Source of the DNA: an uncultured Bacteroidota bacterium
Lineage (GTDB): Bacteria > Bacteroidota > Bacteroidia > Bacteroidales > GCA-2748055
Direction: 5' to 3'
Assembly: GCA_937129385.1 (NCBI GenBank)
Contig: CAKZNC010000074.1
Coordinates: 1 to 39,743 of the forward strand
DNA length: 39,743 bases
Shown: positions 8,833 to 17,731 of the stretch, piece by piece
Position numbering within the stretch: position 1 is the stretch's first letter
How the letters are laid out: every line of letters begins with the position of its first letter
Translations under genes and position numbers: made by a program
Notes under the pieces: model-generated
The model's input: only the letters and a program-made list of their open reading frames with translations
What the model was told of the DNA's origin: nothing
The model's database searches: none

Positions 8833-10137
8833 ATGAAAACAGGTGGCAAATTGTGGATGATATTGGCTGTGCTGCTGACTGCACAGTTTCCCGCTGCGGG
8901 GCAGAACAACAGCTGGACCCATTTCAGGGGAGATGAGCTCAACGGGATCGTCCCGGAAGGAGACTTCCCTGTGAACTGGAATGATTCGACAAATATTGAA
9001 TGGAAATTTGAAACTGAAGGCAGGGGATGGTCAAGTCCGGTCGTATATGATGACCAGGTATGGATGACCAGTGCAACTGCTGCCGGAGACAGGATGTTTG
9101 CCCTGTGCATCAACCTGGAAACGGGGAAGAAGATATTTGAGATGGATCTCTTCACTCCTGATACCGTTTACAGGAGGCACGCGGTGAACTCCTATGCCAC
9201 ACCTACGCCCGCCATTGAAGAGGGATTTGTATATGTACATTTCGGGCGATATGGAACAGCCTGTATCGACACCAGGACGGGGAAAAAGGTGTGGGTGCGT
9301 ACCGACATGGAATGCGCACATGTGCAGGGACCGGGGTCCTCCCTGTTCCTTTATGAAGACAAGCTGATTGTCCATATGGAGGGGACCGATGTCCAGGATA
9401 TCTATGCCCTTGACAAGCGCACTGGCGAAACGATCTGGAAGACCTCCCGGGCCCCGGAATTCTATGATCCCCTGGCGGACATCGGAAAAAAAGCCTATGT
9501 AACACCTATCGTGATCGAAGTTGATGACAGAAATCTACTTGTTTCGAACGGATCAGCAGTATGCGATGCAATTGATATCGAGACAGGGGAGGTGGTATGG
9601 TATATACCCCAGGGGGAAGATTCCACCATCTCCATGCCCGTTTCCTATGCAGGTAAGGTATATTTTTACACGAGTTTTGTCACCCCTGATGAGGGCGAGA
9701 AATATTGTGAATTATGGGCGGTGGATCCTGAAGGAGAAGGGAATCTGACCGGGAATATTGAATGGCGCAGGCAGTTCCCGATCTTGCAGCTGCTTACCCC
9801 GGTGATCCATGACGGACTGCTGTATACCATTGATACCAGGAGTGAAATGCATTGTATCGATGCAGGGACCAGTGAAACGGTCTGGCAACATAAGATGAAA
9901 GGGAAATATAACTCCTCTCCGATCTGGGCAGGCGGAAAGATCTATGTGACCTCCACCCGCGGGGAAACCTATGTAATTGAGGCGGGCAGGAATTACAAAT
10001 TGTTGGCTGTAAACAGCTTGCCGGGGGAGGTGTGGTCAACCCCTGCTTTTGTTGAGGAGAGTATTCTTATGCGTACTTCAAAAGGACTGTTCAGGATCTC
10101 CGCGATGGACCGGATAACGGGGATGTATACTGAATAG
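8833..10137 (+). CDS. secreted PQQ-type beta-propeller protein
   Basis: The 434-residue product has a signal peptide (about residues 1-23, ending PAAGQ) and then a chain of beta-propeller blades of the PQQ-like/WD-like type: repeated pairs of an AL/CI-strand followed by D-x-x-TG-x-x-x-W or similar (INLETGKKIFEMD, IDTRTGKKVWVRT, LDKRTGETIWKTS, IDIETGEVVWYIP, IDAGTSETVWQHK). It lacks the extra features of PQQ dehydrogenases (no haem-binding CxxCH), so it is better seen as a binding scaffold than an oxidoreductase. I start at ATG 8833 rather than an upstream TTG, to give a normal signal peptide. It begins ten bases after the permease stop, so the three genes look like one operon. The relation to the ABC system is inferred from position only. 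Confidence 0.87.
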   Translation: MKTGGKLWMILAVLLTAQFPAAGQNNSWTHFRGDELNGIVPEGDFPVNWNDSTNIEWKFETEGRGWSSPVVYDDQVWMTSATAAGDRMFALCINLETGKKIFEMDLFTPDTVYRRHAVNSYATPTPAIEEGFVYVHFGRYGTACIDTRTGKKVWVRTDMECAHVQGPGSSLFLYEDKLIVHMEGTDVQDIYALDKRTGETIWKTSRAPEFYDPLADIGKKAYVTPIVIEVDDRNLLVSNGSAVCDAIDIETGEVVWYIPQGEDSTISMPVSYAGKVYFYTSFVTPDEGEKYCELWAVDPEGEGNLTGNIEWRRQFPILQLLTPVIHDGLLYTIDTRSEMHCIDAGTSETVWQHKMKGKYNSSPIWAGGKIYVTSTRGETYVIEAGRNYKLLAVNSLPGEVWSTPAFVEESILMRTSKGLFRISAMDRITGMYTE

Positions 10138-10159
10138 TATCCGGCTTCCCGTAAGCTGG

Positions 10160-10990
10160 TCAGCTTCCGGAGGCCAGATTTTCTTCTGTGGGCTTTGTTT
10201 CAAGTAGTTCAGGTTCCATCGCCATGCGCTTTATGTACCTGAATAATTTACCTCCGTGCATGGCATCTACGGTCCGATGATCCAGGGCGCTGGATAGTGT
10301 GATGATACGGCGAATCACAACCTCGTCATTTACGACCACCGGTTTTTTAGAAATCCCACCCATCACAAAGACAAATGAGACATTGGAGATCGGGAAAAGT
10401 GCCGGGTATCCGGTGTCCAGACCAATACTTCCGATATTGGTCATTACGAAGGAGCCGAAATTATTGGCAGTGAGTCCGATGGCAGGTACCGAAACCCCCA
10501 GTTTTATTGTTAGGAACCTCACCAGGTTAAAAAACCAGGTCCGGATTGGCCATGGGATACTGCCGGCGACCCCTTTCATCCGCATGGTACGGTTTTCATC
10601 GCCCGAACGTGAGCCCGAGATCCCTTCAGCCAGCACCTCGGCACATTCTGAAAGTGTAAGACGATCAGCATTTTCCACCTTGACAGAACTCATGGAGCCA
10701 TCCGGCAGCAATACACTTACCATGGCATCCACCTGATCTCGCTGAATGATGTTTCCCCTCCGTACATAACAGTTCAGTTCGGGGACCTCCTGGCTGATGG
10801 CCCTTGCAACGATCAGCGTAAAGATATGGGTAAGAGTGATCTTCAGACCTTCTTTGCGTTTAGCAGATACAAATTTTTCCAGTTCGGTCACATCCAGTTC
10901 CACGGATCCGAAGATCTTTGCATCCATCGGTTTCCTGTAAATGGCAGAAGCCACTTTCCTCCAGTCGTTGTTGATTTCTGAAGATGCCAT
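10160..10990 (-). CDS. stand-alone 2-oxoacid dehydrogenase acyltransferase domain
   Basis: The 276 residues form the catalytic domain of the E2 (dihydrolipoyl acyltransferase) family without any lipoyl or peripheral-subunit-binding domain. The C-terminal core motif is visible as LDHRTVDAMHGGK (237-249): catalytic His238 and Asp242 are kept, but the usual Gly after the Asp is Ala243. FGSFVMTNIGSIGLDTGYPALFP at 178-200 is the other conserved family block. No signal peptide. Without a lipoyl arm it cannot act as a normal E2 on its own; it may be an acyl-CoA acyltransferase of the chloramphenicol-acetyltransferase superfamily with another acceptor. No E1 or E3 genes are nearby. It lies 69 bases downstream of the pirin gene and may be co-transcribed. 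Convergent with the PQQ-propeller gene. Confidence 0.85.
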   Translation of the reverse strand: MASSEINNDWRKVASAIYRKPMDAKIFGSVELDVTELEKFVSAKRKEGLKITLTHIFTLIVARAISQEVPELNCYVRRGNIIQRDQVDAMVSVLLPDGSMSSVKVENADRLTLSECAEVLAEGISGSRSGDENRTMRMKGVAGSIPWPIRTWFFNLVRFLTIKLGVSVPAIGLTANNFGSFVMTNIGSIGLDTGYPALFPISNVSFVFVMGGISKKPVVVNDEVVIRRIITLSSALDHRTVDAMHGGKLFRYIKRMAMEPELLETKPTEENLASGS

Positions 10991-11059
10991 TGTTCAGCAG
11001 GTTATTTGGTGCGGATAAATTCCGGGAAATGCATCAGGTTTATTTTTCCAGGGAGCTTG

Positions 11060-12088
11060 TCAGGGCTGATCCCCGGTTCGTGACTCTTCACTGCCATCGA
11101 TATATGTCGCAAATCTACGGTATTCTGTCCCATGTACCGGGTCGTGCCGATCCCATGGCCAACCTCCGAAGCGTGTTTCAGTGTAATCCTGGTAGGCTTG
11201 TTGGATCTCCCCCCTCGTGTTCATGACAAAGGGGCCGTATTGGGCAACAGGTTCGTTTATGGGCTTGCCCTGGAGGAACAGGAAGGTGCTTGGTTCTTTT
11301 CCATTTTGTACGACCACATGTTCCGATCCATTCAGCCTGGCCTGGTGGTAACCCGGTATGGTTTTATTATTGACTTTCAGTTCGTTGCCATAATAATAGT
11401 ATACTGCACGGTTCACATTTTCCTGTGCCCGTGGAAGCGTTAATTGTGCACCGGGCTCCATTTCAATGATCCAGATGCATACCTCGTTCTCAGCAGTGGC
11501 TGCCCACGAATCCGGCGCAGGGTCAACTGCTTTTGTGTCATCAAACGTTCCTGCGATCAGGATCACCTTGCTTGTTTTTCCGGAATCATCTTTATGGTCA
11601 ACAACCGGATTGTCTTCGGCCCAGAGCATTTTATAATAAGGTTCCACGAACTTATTCTTTTTAGGGAGGTTGATCCAGATCTGCAATAATTCAAGTTTAT
11701 TTTCTTTATCCTGGTGAACCAACGGAAATATTTCAGCGTGCTGGATACCTTTGCCCGCGGTCATCCACTGAACATCACCATCGCCATACCGACCCTTCGC
11801 ACCCAGGCTGTCGGAATGGTCGACCAGGCCCTTAAGTGTGATGGTAACAGTTTCAAATCCCCTGTGGGGATGAACAGGGAATCCAGGTACAGTATCTCCA
11901 TGGTACATTCTGAAACCATCCCTGACGACGAAATCGTTCCCGATGTTTCGTCCTGCAAGTAATTCCGGATCTGGTCCGAGGTTCTCTTTTCCTGCCGGAA
12001 ACCTGTCGTTGTGATGTGCACAAAAGATGAAAGGATCATAAAGTTCCCAGTGAAACCCCAGTGATTTGATGTCATAGACTGTTTCCAT
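11060..12088 (-). CDS. pirin family cupin protein
   Basis: The 342-residue product has the two-cupin layout of pirins. Metal-ligand motifs are present in the N-terminal cupin: HPHRGFET gives His73 and His75, and GKGIQHAE gives His117 and Glu119, matching the pirin iron-binding set. Pirins act as quercetinase-like dioxygenases or redox-dependent regulators in the cytoplasm; which applies here cannot be read. It is longer than the usual ~290 residues, mostly at the C-terminus (FGGWPWDRHDPVHG and beyond). A TATATTTA at 12105-12112 (minus strand; one base off the Bacteroidota -7 motif) lies just upstream and overlaps the U-run side of the xylA terminator, so the pirin gene likely has its own promoter. 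Confidence 0.93.
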   Translation of the reverse strand: METVYDIKSLGFHWELYDPFIFCAHHNDRFPAGKENLGPDPELLAGRNIGNDFVVRDGFRMYHGDTVPGFPVHPHRGFETVTITLKGLVDHSDSLGAKGRYGDGDVQWMTAGKGIQHAEIFPLVHQDKENKLELLQIWINLPKKNKFVEPYYKMLWAEDNPVVDHKDDSGKTSKVILIAGTFDDTKAVDPAPDSWAATAENEVCIWIIEMEPGAQLTLPRAQENVNRAVYYYYGNELKVNNKTIPGYHQARLNGSEHVVVQNGKEPSTFLFLQGKPINEPVAQYGPFVMNTRGEIQQAYQDYTETRFGGWPWDRHDPVHGTEYRRFATYIDGSEESRTGDQP

Positions 12089-12113
12089 GGTTCATGAATT
12101 TGCATAAATATAT

Positions 12114-12144
12114 AAAAAAAGCCCGGCATGGATTGCCGGGCTTT
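12114..12144 (-). terminator. rho-independent terminator of the xylose operon
   Basis: On the minus strand, about 20 nt after the xylA stop, an 11-bp stem (AAAGCCCGGCA with TGCCGGGCTTT, loop of five bases at 12129-12133) is followed by a run of seven T. This is a textbook intrinsic terminator placed to end the xylR-xylB-xylA transcript before the pirin gene. Confidence 0.9.
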
Positions 12145-12163
12145 CAAATATTGAATCAGACCT

Positions 12164-13495
12164 CTACCTGATATACTGATTGATGATCATCTCGTAGAGT
12201 TCCTGCTGTCCGCTGTACATCCTGGGTTCTCCATTTTGATGTGCCAGGTCTCTCATATCTTCGAGCGTCAGTTCACCTTTTTCAAATTTCGCTCCGGCTC
12301 CACTGTCGAATGAAGCATAGCGCTCTTTACGCATTTTAAGGAATGGTGATTTTTCGAGCAGTTCATGTGTGATGTCGAATGCCCTGGCAAAGGCGTCCAT
12401 TCCTGCAATATGTGCATAAAAGAGATCTTCCAGGTCGGTGGAATTCCTCCTGGTTTTTGCATCAAAGTTGATTCCGCCGGATGTGAAACCGCCTTGTTGA
12501 ATGATCACGATCATCGCTTCTACAAGTTCGTAGAGATTGATCGGGAACTGGTCGGTATCCCAGCCGTTCTGGTAATCTCCGCGGTTGGCATCGATGCTGC
12601 AGAAGAGACCATTGTCTGTTGCCACCTGCAATTCATGCTGGAACGTATGACCGGCCAGGGTGGCGTGGTTGACCTCGATGTTCATCTTGAAGTCTTTGTC
12701 CAGTCCATATTTCTGCAGGAAGCCAATGACAGTTGCAGTGTCGTAATCATATTGGTGCTTGGTTGGCTCCATGGGTTTTGGTTCGATCAGGAATGGTCCG
12801 GTAAAGCCATTTTTCCTGGCATAGTCCTTTGCCATGTGCAGAAACTTCGCGAGGTGCTCCTGTTCTCTTTTCATGTCCGTATTCAGGAGTGACATATATC
12901 CTTCCCTGCCTCCCCAGAAAACATAATTCTCACCACCAAGAGCGATGGTGGCGTCAAGCGCATTCTTCACCTGTGTCGCTGCAAATGTGATGGCATTGAA
13001 ATCAGGATTTGTTGATGCACCATTCATGTACCTTGGGTGTGAGAAGACATTTGCAGTGCCCCATAGCAGTTTGACACCACTGGCTTTTTGTTTTTCCTGT
13101 GCCAGCCCGACCATGGTTTGAAGATTCTTTTCATATGTTTTCAGTGAATCACCTTCACTGACCATGTCAATGTCGTGAAAACAGTAATAAGGTGCGCCGA
13201 TCTTTGTAAAGAATTCAAAAGCAGCATCCAGTTTATTGCTGGCCCTTGTGATGTCATCTTTCCCTTCATCCCAGGGAAATTTTACTGTTCCCGGTCCAAA
13301 TGGATCTGAACCAGTATCGCAGAAGGAGTGCCAGTAAGCAACAGCAAATCTGAGATGTTCCTTCAATGTTTTTCCGGCCACTACCTTTTTCTCATCATAA
13401 TATTTGAAAGCGAGGGGATTATCGGAGTCCCTTCCTTCAAATTTGATTTTACCGATTCCTTTAAAGTACTCCTTATTGCCTGTTAAGTATTCCAT
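12164..13495 (-). CDS. xylA: xylose isomerase
   Basis: This 443-residue protein is a class II xylose isomerase, converting D-xylose to D-xylulose in the cytoplasm. The TIM-barrel motifs are intact: YCFHDIDMV with catalytic His107 and Asp110, [16 protein letters not shown] (192-207), [16 protein letters not shown] with metal ligand Glu238 and Lys240, [19 protein letters not shown] (271-289) with Glu274 and His277, and SIDANRGD with Asp302. Length is usual for the class. It follows xylB by 21 bases and is the last gene of the operon, ended by the terminator at 12114-12144. The gene order regulator-kinase-isomerase and the operator in front imply induction by xylose or arabinose. Confidence 0.98.
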   Translation of the reverse strand: MEYLTGNKEYFKGIGKIKFEGRDSDNPLAFKYYDEKKVVAGKTLKEHLRFAVAYWHSFCDTGSDPFGPGTVKFPWDEGKDDITRASNKLDAAFEFFTKIGAPYYCFHDIDMVSEGDSLKTYEKNLQTMVGLAQEKQKASGVKLLWGTANVFSHPRYMNGASTNPDFNAITFAATQVKNALDATIALGGENYVFWGGREGYMSLLNTDMKREQEHLAKFLHMAKDYARKNGFTGPFLIEPKPMEPTKHQYDYDTATVIGFLQKYGLDKDFKMNIEVNHATLAGHTFQHELQVATDNGLFCSIDANRGDYQNGWDTDQFPINLYELVEAMIVIIQQGGFTSGGINFDAKTRRNSTDLEDLFYAHIAGMDAFARAFDITHELLEKSPFLKMRKERYASFDSGAGAKFEKGELTLEDMRDLAHQNGEPRMYSGQQELYEMIINQYIR

Positions 13496-13516
13496 CGTTT
13501 GTATTTTTAGTTTTCG

Positions 13517-15004
13517 TTATTGTATTTCTTTCTGTAATATCTCATGCCATTGGCCATAAAGATCCGTGAAAAAGTCAAGTTTTGACTGATCCGGTTCGAT
13601 CACTGAGATCCTGGTCAGCGATTCAAAAGCCTCTTCGAAAGAGCCATAAACACCTGATCCGATTCCGGCACCCTTTGCAGCGCCTTCCGAGCCATCGGTG
13701 TCGAAGAGCTCAATGGTTGCACCCGTCAGGGTAGCGAGTGTTTCTCTGAAGATCTGGCTGAGAAACATATTGGCATTACCGGCCCTGATCACGGCGGGAT
13801 TGATCCCGATCTGTTTCATGATCTCCATCCCGTACTGGAAGGAGTAGACAATTCCCTCCTGGGCAGCGCGTACCAGGTGACCTTCATTGTGAATATTGAA
13901 ATTGAGCCTGTGCATGGAAGCTCCCACCTCCTTATTGCATAGCATACGCTCTGCTCCGTTTCCGAAGGGCAGCATCATTAATCCTTCCGCTCCCTGTGGT
14001 ATTTTATCAGCCATGTCATTCAATGCCGGATAGTTGGCTTCCCTTGACGAAATATATTTCTTCAGCCAGGAATACTGGATGCCGGTACCATTGATACACA
14101 GGAGTACACCCAGTCTGTTGATCTCCGGGCTGTGGTTCACGTGTGCGAAAGTGTTCACCCTGCTCTCGGGATCATATTTCACTTCATCGCTGACACCATA
14201 TACAACTCCTGAAGTTCCTGCCGTAGCAGCTATTTCACCCGGGTTCAATACATTCAGTGAGAATGCATTGTTGGGCTGGTCGCCGGCCCGGTAGGAGACA
14301 GGCGTCCCTTTCAGTAAACCCAACTCCTCTGCAATCGATGGAAGCAGGCGTCCCTGTTCTGAAAAGGTAGGTACGATCTCTGGGATCAATGCATCGGAAA
14401 TTCCATAGTGCTCCAGGAGAAAGCCGGCCAGGGAGTTTTCGTTAAAATCCCAGAAGATGCCTTCGGACAATCCCGAAATTGTTGTATTCAATTCACCTGT
14501 CATCTTCATGGCAATATAATCCCCTGGCAACATGATCTTATGGGCCTTTTCAAAGACTTCGGGTTCGTTTTCGATCACCCAGCGAAGTTTTGAAGCTGTG
14601 AAATTACCCGGGGAATTCAACAGGTGGGCGAGGCAGCGATCTTTTCCGAGCTGACCAAGTGCCATTTCCCCGATTCCCACAGCCCTGCTGTCACACCAGA
14701 TGATAGAGGGGCGAAGGATCTTCTGGTCCCTGTCAACCATCACGAGTCCGTGCATCTGGTAGGAAATGCCGATGGCCTTGATGTTTGCTGCATCGATTTC
14801 AGCCATCTGCAATACTTCATTCGTGGATAGTTTTAGATTTGTCCACCAGGTCTCAGGATCCTGCTCTGCCCACCCCGAACGGTCGGCAGCGATCTTCATC
14901 TCCTGCTTTGGATTGAATGCCGAGGCCACACACTGACCTGTATCCGTATTGATCAAACTTGCCTTGACCGATGAACTCCCAACGTCGTAACCAATTAAAT
15001 ACAT
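13517..15004 (-). CDS. xylB: xylulokinase
   Basis: A 495-residue FGGY-family carbohydrate kinase, which phosphorylates D-xylulose to xylulose 5-phosphate. The N-terminal phosphate-1 motif is YDVGSSSVKAS (from residue 5), the substrate-discriminating region contains YQMHGLVMVD and SIIWCDSRA, the catalytic aspartate is in the GDQPNNAFS motif, and the adenosine region has AATAGTSGVVYG followed by GSEGAAKGAGIGSGVYGS near the C-terminus. Its position between the Nudix regulator (9-base gap) and xylA (21-base gap) supports xylulokinase over the other FGGY kinases. Confidence 0.95.
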   Translation of the reverse strand: MYLIGYDVGSSSVKASLINTDTGQCVASAFNPKQEMKIAADRSGWAEQDPETWWTNLKLSTNEVLQMAEIDAANIKAIGISYQMHGLVMVDRDQKILRPSIIWCDSRAVGIGEMALGQLGKDRCLAHLLNSPGNFTASKLRWVIENEPEVFEKAHKIMLPGDYIAMKMTGELNTTISGLSEGIFWDFNENSLAGFLLEHYGISDALIPEIVPTFSEQGRLLPSIAEELGLLKGTPVSYRAGDQPNNAFSLNVLNPGEIAATAGTSGVVYGVSDEVKYDPESRVNTFAHVNHSPEINRLGVLLCINGTGIQYSWLKKYISSREANYPALNDMADKIPQGAEGLMMLPFGNGAERMLCNKEVGASMHRLNFNIHNEGHLVRAAQEGIVYSFQYGMEIMKQIGINPAVIRAGNANMFLSQIFRETLATLTGATIELFDTDGSEGAAKGAGIGSGVYGSFEEAFESLTRISVIEPDQSKLDFFTDLYGQWHEILQKEIQ

Positions 15005-15013
15005 GTGTAGATT

Positions 15014-15757
15014 TTAAAAGTTATAATACAATACATCTTCCCTGGTCTCTACGTATTTGTTCCTGTTGTAGCTGTAGTAAAGTGCGGGTTTGTGTGCCAC
15101 GCCTTTCTGCTTTTCATTCAGGGGTACGATATATTTGGCCTTTAAAAGCTTCTTTCGGAAATTCCTGTTGTCCAGTTCCTTGCCAAAGATTACCTCGTAA
15201 AGTGTCTGGATCTGCCTGATGGTAAATTTGCCAGGTAGCAGTTCAAAACAGATGGGTTCAAACCTGATCTCGTTTCGCAGGGTTGCAAGTCCTTTTTCAA
15301 CAATCTGGTTGTGATCGAAAACAAGATTCGGAAGCTCATCGACCTTGTGCCAGGAGGCGTGGTGATTGTTTTCATTCTCCGTTTTACTTTTGTCGATCCT
15401 GATGAGAGAATAGTATGCGGTGGTGACCACCCGTGAGATGGGAATCCCCGAGCTCTCCTCGAGCCATGCGTGGTCCTCTTCGTTTGTTGTCCTGTTGGGA
15501 TTCCCAAATACAGAAAACTGCCTGAGAAAGATATTCTCCAGTCCGGTCAGCTCGGCCAGTACCCGTTTTGCTGCACCTTCAAGATCCTCTTTTAGATGGA
15601 TCAGGTCACCTGGCAATTTGTATTTACCGGCTTTTGTACCCCCTGTGTTTCTTCCCTTCCGTTTAATGAGCAATACCCTTAAATTGTCGCCGTCAAAACC
15701 GAAGATGACACAATCCACGGACAGGTGAGGGTTAAAGTTGGCTGGCGGACTATTCAT
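15014..15757 (-). CDS. Nudix-fold transcriptional regulator of the xylose operon (NrtR/AraR/XylR type)
   Basis: The 247 residues combine an N-terminal Nudix domain (about 10-165) with a C-terminal winged helix (about 178-235, FTIRQIQTLYEVIFG then NFRKKLLKAKYIV). The Nudix box around residues 50-72 is degenerate: AAKRVLAELTGL replaces the REUxEExGU core, so the catalytic glutamates are largely lost and the domain should bind a ligand rather than hydrolyse one. This is the architecture of the NrtR family, whose Bacteroidota members regulate arabinose and xylose genes. It is the first gene of the operon with xylB and xylA, and a 27-bp palindrome lies 35 bases upstream of its start, which implies autoregulation with release by a pentose ligand. 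No gene symbol is given because XylR/AraR naming is not settled by sequence alone. Confidence 0.9.
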   Translation of the reverse strand: MNSPPANFNPHLSVDCVIFGFDGDNLRVLLIKRKGRNTGGTKAGKYKLPGDLIHLKEDLEGAAKRVLAELTGLENIFLRQFSVFGNPNRTTNEEDHAWLEESSGIPISRVVTTAYYSLIRIDKSKTENENNHHASWHKVDELPNLVFDHNQIVEKGLATLRNEIRFEPICFELLPGKFTIRQIQTLYEVIFGKELDNRNFRKKLLKAKYIVPLNEKQKGVAHKPALYYSYNRNKYVETREDVLYYNF

Positions 15758-15761
15758 GTAT

Positions 15762-15793
15762 CAAATCTAATGAAAAGAAATGCAATCACCAAA
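15762..15793 (-). promoter_or_regulatory. Bacteroidota promoter candidate(s) of the xylose operon
   Basis: On the minus strand, TTTG (15793-15790) and TAGATTTG (15769-15762) are separated by 20 bases, matching the Bacteroidota -33/-7 pattern. The predicted transcript start would fall at or close to the start codon. A second -7 match, TAAGTTTG (15797-15790), overlaps the operator and would give a leader of roughly 25 nt. Either one would be blocked by a repressor bound at 15792-15818. Confidence 0.6.
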
Positions 15794-15818
15794 CTTAGCG
15801 TACAATTTACGTTAAGTT
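15792..15818. promoter_or_regulatory. 27-bp operator palindrome in front of the xylose operon
   Basis: The half-sites AACTTAgCGTAcA and TtTACGtTAAGTT pair around a central A, with 11 of 13 positions complementary. The site overlaps the TTTG/TAAGTTTG promoter elements and lies 35 bases upstream of the Nudix regulator start codon. It is the natural binding site for that regulator. Confidence 0.8.
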
Positions 15819-15859
15819 ATTATGCTGACATGTGCAGATTGGAAATGGAAGATGGCTTC

Positions 15860-17653
15860 TCAAGCTTTGTGGTGGGGCAGTTTAAGAATAAACTCACTGC
15901 CTTTGCCGGGTGTGCTTACCACATCAATGGAACCCTTGTTTTTCTTCATGAACTCCCAGCTGACGATCAGTCCAAGCCCGGTACCGGTTTCTCCGGAAGT
16001 GCCGGCCGTACTGTTTACTTCGTCAAGCTGAAACAATGTGTTTATTCTTGACTCAGGCATTCCGATGCCGTTATCCCTGATACTGATCACGGTGGAATCA
16101 CCGCCTGATTCTGCCGAGAGTGTTACTTTCCCGTTTTCTCCTGTATATTTGACTGCATTGCTCGCAATGTTCCTGATGACGGTATGCAGCATATTCCGGT
16201 CGGCATATACTTCCAATCCTTCTCCGATGTTCTCCTCCAGCATGATGTTCTTATTTGAAGCATGCAGTTCCAGCAGGGAGATGATCTCCGCGACCAGCTC
16301 TTTGAGGGGGAAGGTAGAGGGGGAAAATTTCGTACTGTCCGTCTGAGTCCGCGCCCATTCCAGCAGGTTTTCGAGTAGCTGATAGGCTGAATGGGTGGAG
16401 CTGCTGATCATTTCCAGGAACTCCTGTAATTTATCGGCCTCAATCTCGTGTTGTTTTGTCAGCAAAAGATCGGTAAAACCCATGATTGAATGGAACGGGT
16501 TCTTCAGGTCATGGGCAATGATCGAAAATAGCCTGTCTTTGGTGGCATTTGTTTTTTCGAGTTCCCTTGCCTGTTTCTCGATCTCGACATTTTGTTTCCT
16601 GATCTTGCTTTCTGCCTCTTTCAGATCTGTGATGTCCGAATCAATGAGGATCAGGTTGGTGATTTCCTTATTCTCATCCAATATCGGTGAGATATTTGTC
16701 TGACTCCATATCTCATTTCCTTCCCTGTCCCTGGATTTGGAATTGTAGGTATAGGGTTTTTTCGTGATATAGATCTGGTTGAGGATTGCAGAGATATTGG
16801 AGTTGGAGGAGTTGTCACGCAGGTTCGGACCATTTTCTTTTGTGAATTGCCCTAATTCACTTCCATAACGACGTTCAAATCCTTCGTTCACCCACTCAAA
16901 ATTCCCGTTCCCGTCCATGATCACCACGGTATTTTCAGTATTACTGGCAACAAGGGACAGTCTCTCCAGTTCGAGATTGATCTTTTTCAGGTTTTCGGCC
17001 TGTGTGTTTAATTCTTCGGCCATCTGCTGGATCTCTTCCTGTCTTTCTTCGAGCAGGACATTGGTTTCCCGCAGGCTTTCAGATTTTCTATGCAATTCTT
17101 CCTCGGCCTGTTTCTGGGGTGTTATGTCGCGACCTATTCCTATGATGCCTATAACTTTTCCAGAACGGTCCTTGATCGGGATCTTGGTTGTGGAGACAAA
17201 AACCTCACCTCCATCCAGGTTCAACCCTTTTTCCTCTTTTGAGATCATCGGCTTCCCCTCCTTCATGATGCGCTGCTCATCATCAAAGAATCCCTGCGCA
17301 TATTTCTTGTCGTAAAACTCAAAGTCGGTCTTCCCGATCAGTTTCTTTGGGTCTTCCTCACCCATCACCCTGGATACATATTTGTTGGCCAGGATAAACC
17401 TGCTTTCACGATCCTTGAAGTAGATCCGGTCCGGCATATTATTGAACAGCTGCTCGAGCAGTTGTTTCTCTTTAAAAGCCGCTGTCAGATTTTGCGACGA
17501 AAATCGCTTTTTAAGTCTTCTGAACTGTGAAATATATATCCAAGCAAGCAGACCGGCAATCAGGAGTCCTATGCCAATTTCTGTCAGTATCACGTTGACA
17601 GACAAAGTATATGACAGGATTGTTATCATGTTCGCCATTTCCATATTAAGCAT
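15860..17653 (-). CDS. PAS-domain sensor histidine kinase
   Basis: The 597-residue product has one membrane helix near the N-terminus (about 22-41), two PAS domains (about 65-180, with YFKDRESRFILANKYV, and about 232-345, with VVIMDGNGNFEWVNEGFERRYG), coiled-coil linkers (about 180-230 and 343-372), a HisKA domain with the phospho-acceptor His381 in IIAHDLKNPF, and an HATPase_c domain with N-box NIASNAVKY, G1 DNGIGMP and G2 GTGLGL. There is no periplasmic sensor domain, so the signal is probably cytoplasmic or in the membrane, sensed by PAS. No response regulator gene is adjacent, so it is an orphan kinase. It starts 78 bases after the TRAP operon on the same strand, and could be read through from it; a role in uronate sensing is only a guess. 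Confidence 0.93.
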   Translation of the reverse strand: MLNMEMANMITILSYTLSVNVILTEIGIGLLIAGLLAWIYISQFRRLKKRFSSQNLTAAFKEKQLLEQLFNNMPDRIYFKDRESRFILANKYVSRVMGEEDPKKLIGKTDFEFYDKKYAQGFFDDEQRIMKEGKPMISKEEKGLNLDGGEVFVSTTKIPIKDRSGKVIGIIGIGRDITPQKQAEEELHRKSESLRETNVLLEERQEEIQQMAEELNTQAENLKKINLELERLSLVASNTENTVVIMDGNGNFEWVNEGFERRYGSELGQFTKENGPNLRDNSSNSNISAILNQIYITKKPYTYNSKSRDREGNEIWSQTNISPILDENKEITNLILIDSDITDLKEAESKIRKQNVEIEKQARELEKTNATKDRLFSIIAHDLKNPFHSIMGFTDLLLTKQHEIEADKLQEFLEMISSSTHSAYQLLENLLEWARTQTDSTKFSPSTFPLKELVAEIISLLELHASNKNIMLEENIGEGLEVYADRNMLHTVIRNIASNAVKYTGENGKVTLSAESGGDSTVISIRDNGIGMPESRINTLFQLDEVNSTAGTSGETGTGLGLIVSWEFMKKNKGSIDVVSTPGKGSEFILKLPHHKA

Positions 17654-17731
17654 GCCTTTGTTCGGAATTGAATTTTCTAATATAGCTAATTCTTCGCTTC
17701 ATAAAAAAACCACGTTTCCCTGACAGATAAA

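Noticed and set aside
8833-10137. PQQ-dependent dehydrogenase
   Set aside because: Too short for the eight-blade dehydrogenases, with no haem motif and no catalytic Asp/Glu block recognised; a structural propeller fits better.
10153-10166. AAGCTGGTCAGCTT near-palindrome at the converging gene ends
   Set aside because: It overlaps the acyltransferase stop codon, has a two-base loop and no U-run, so it is not a convincing terminator.
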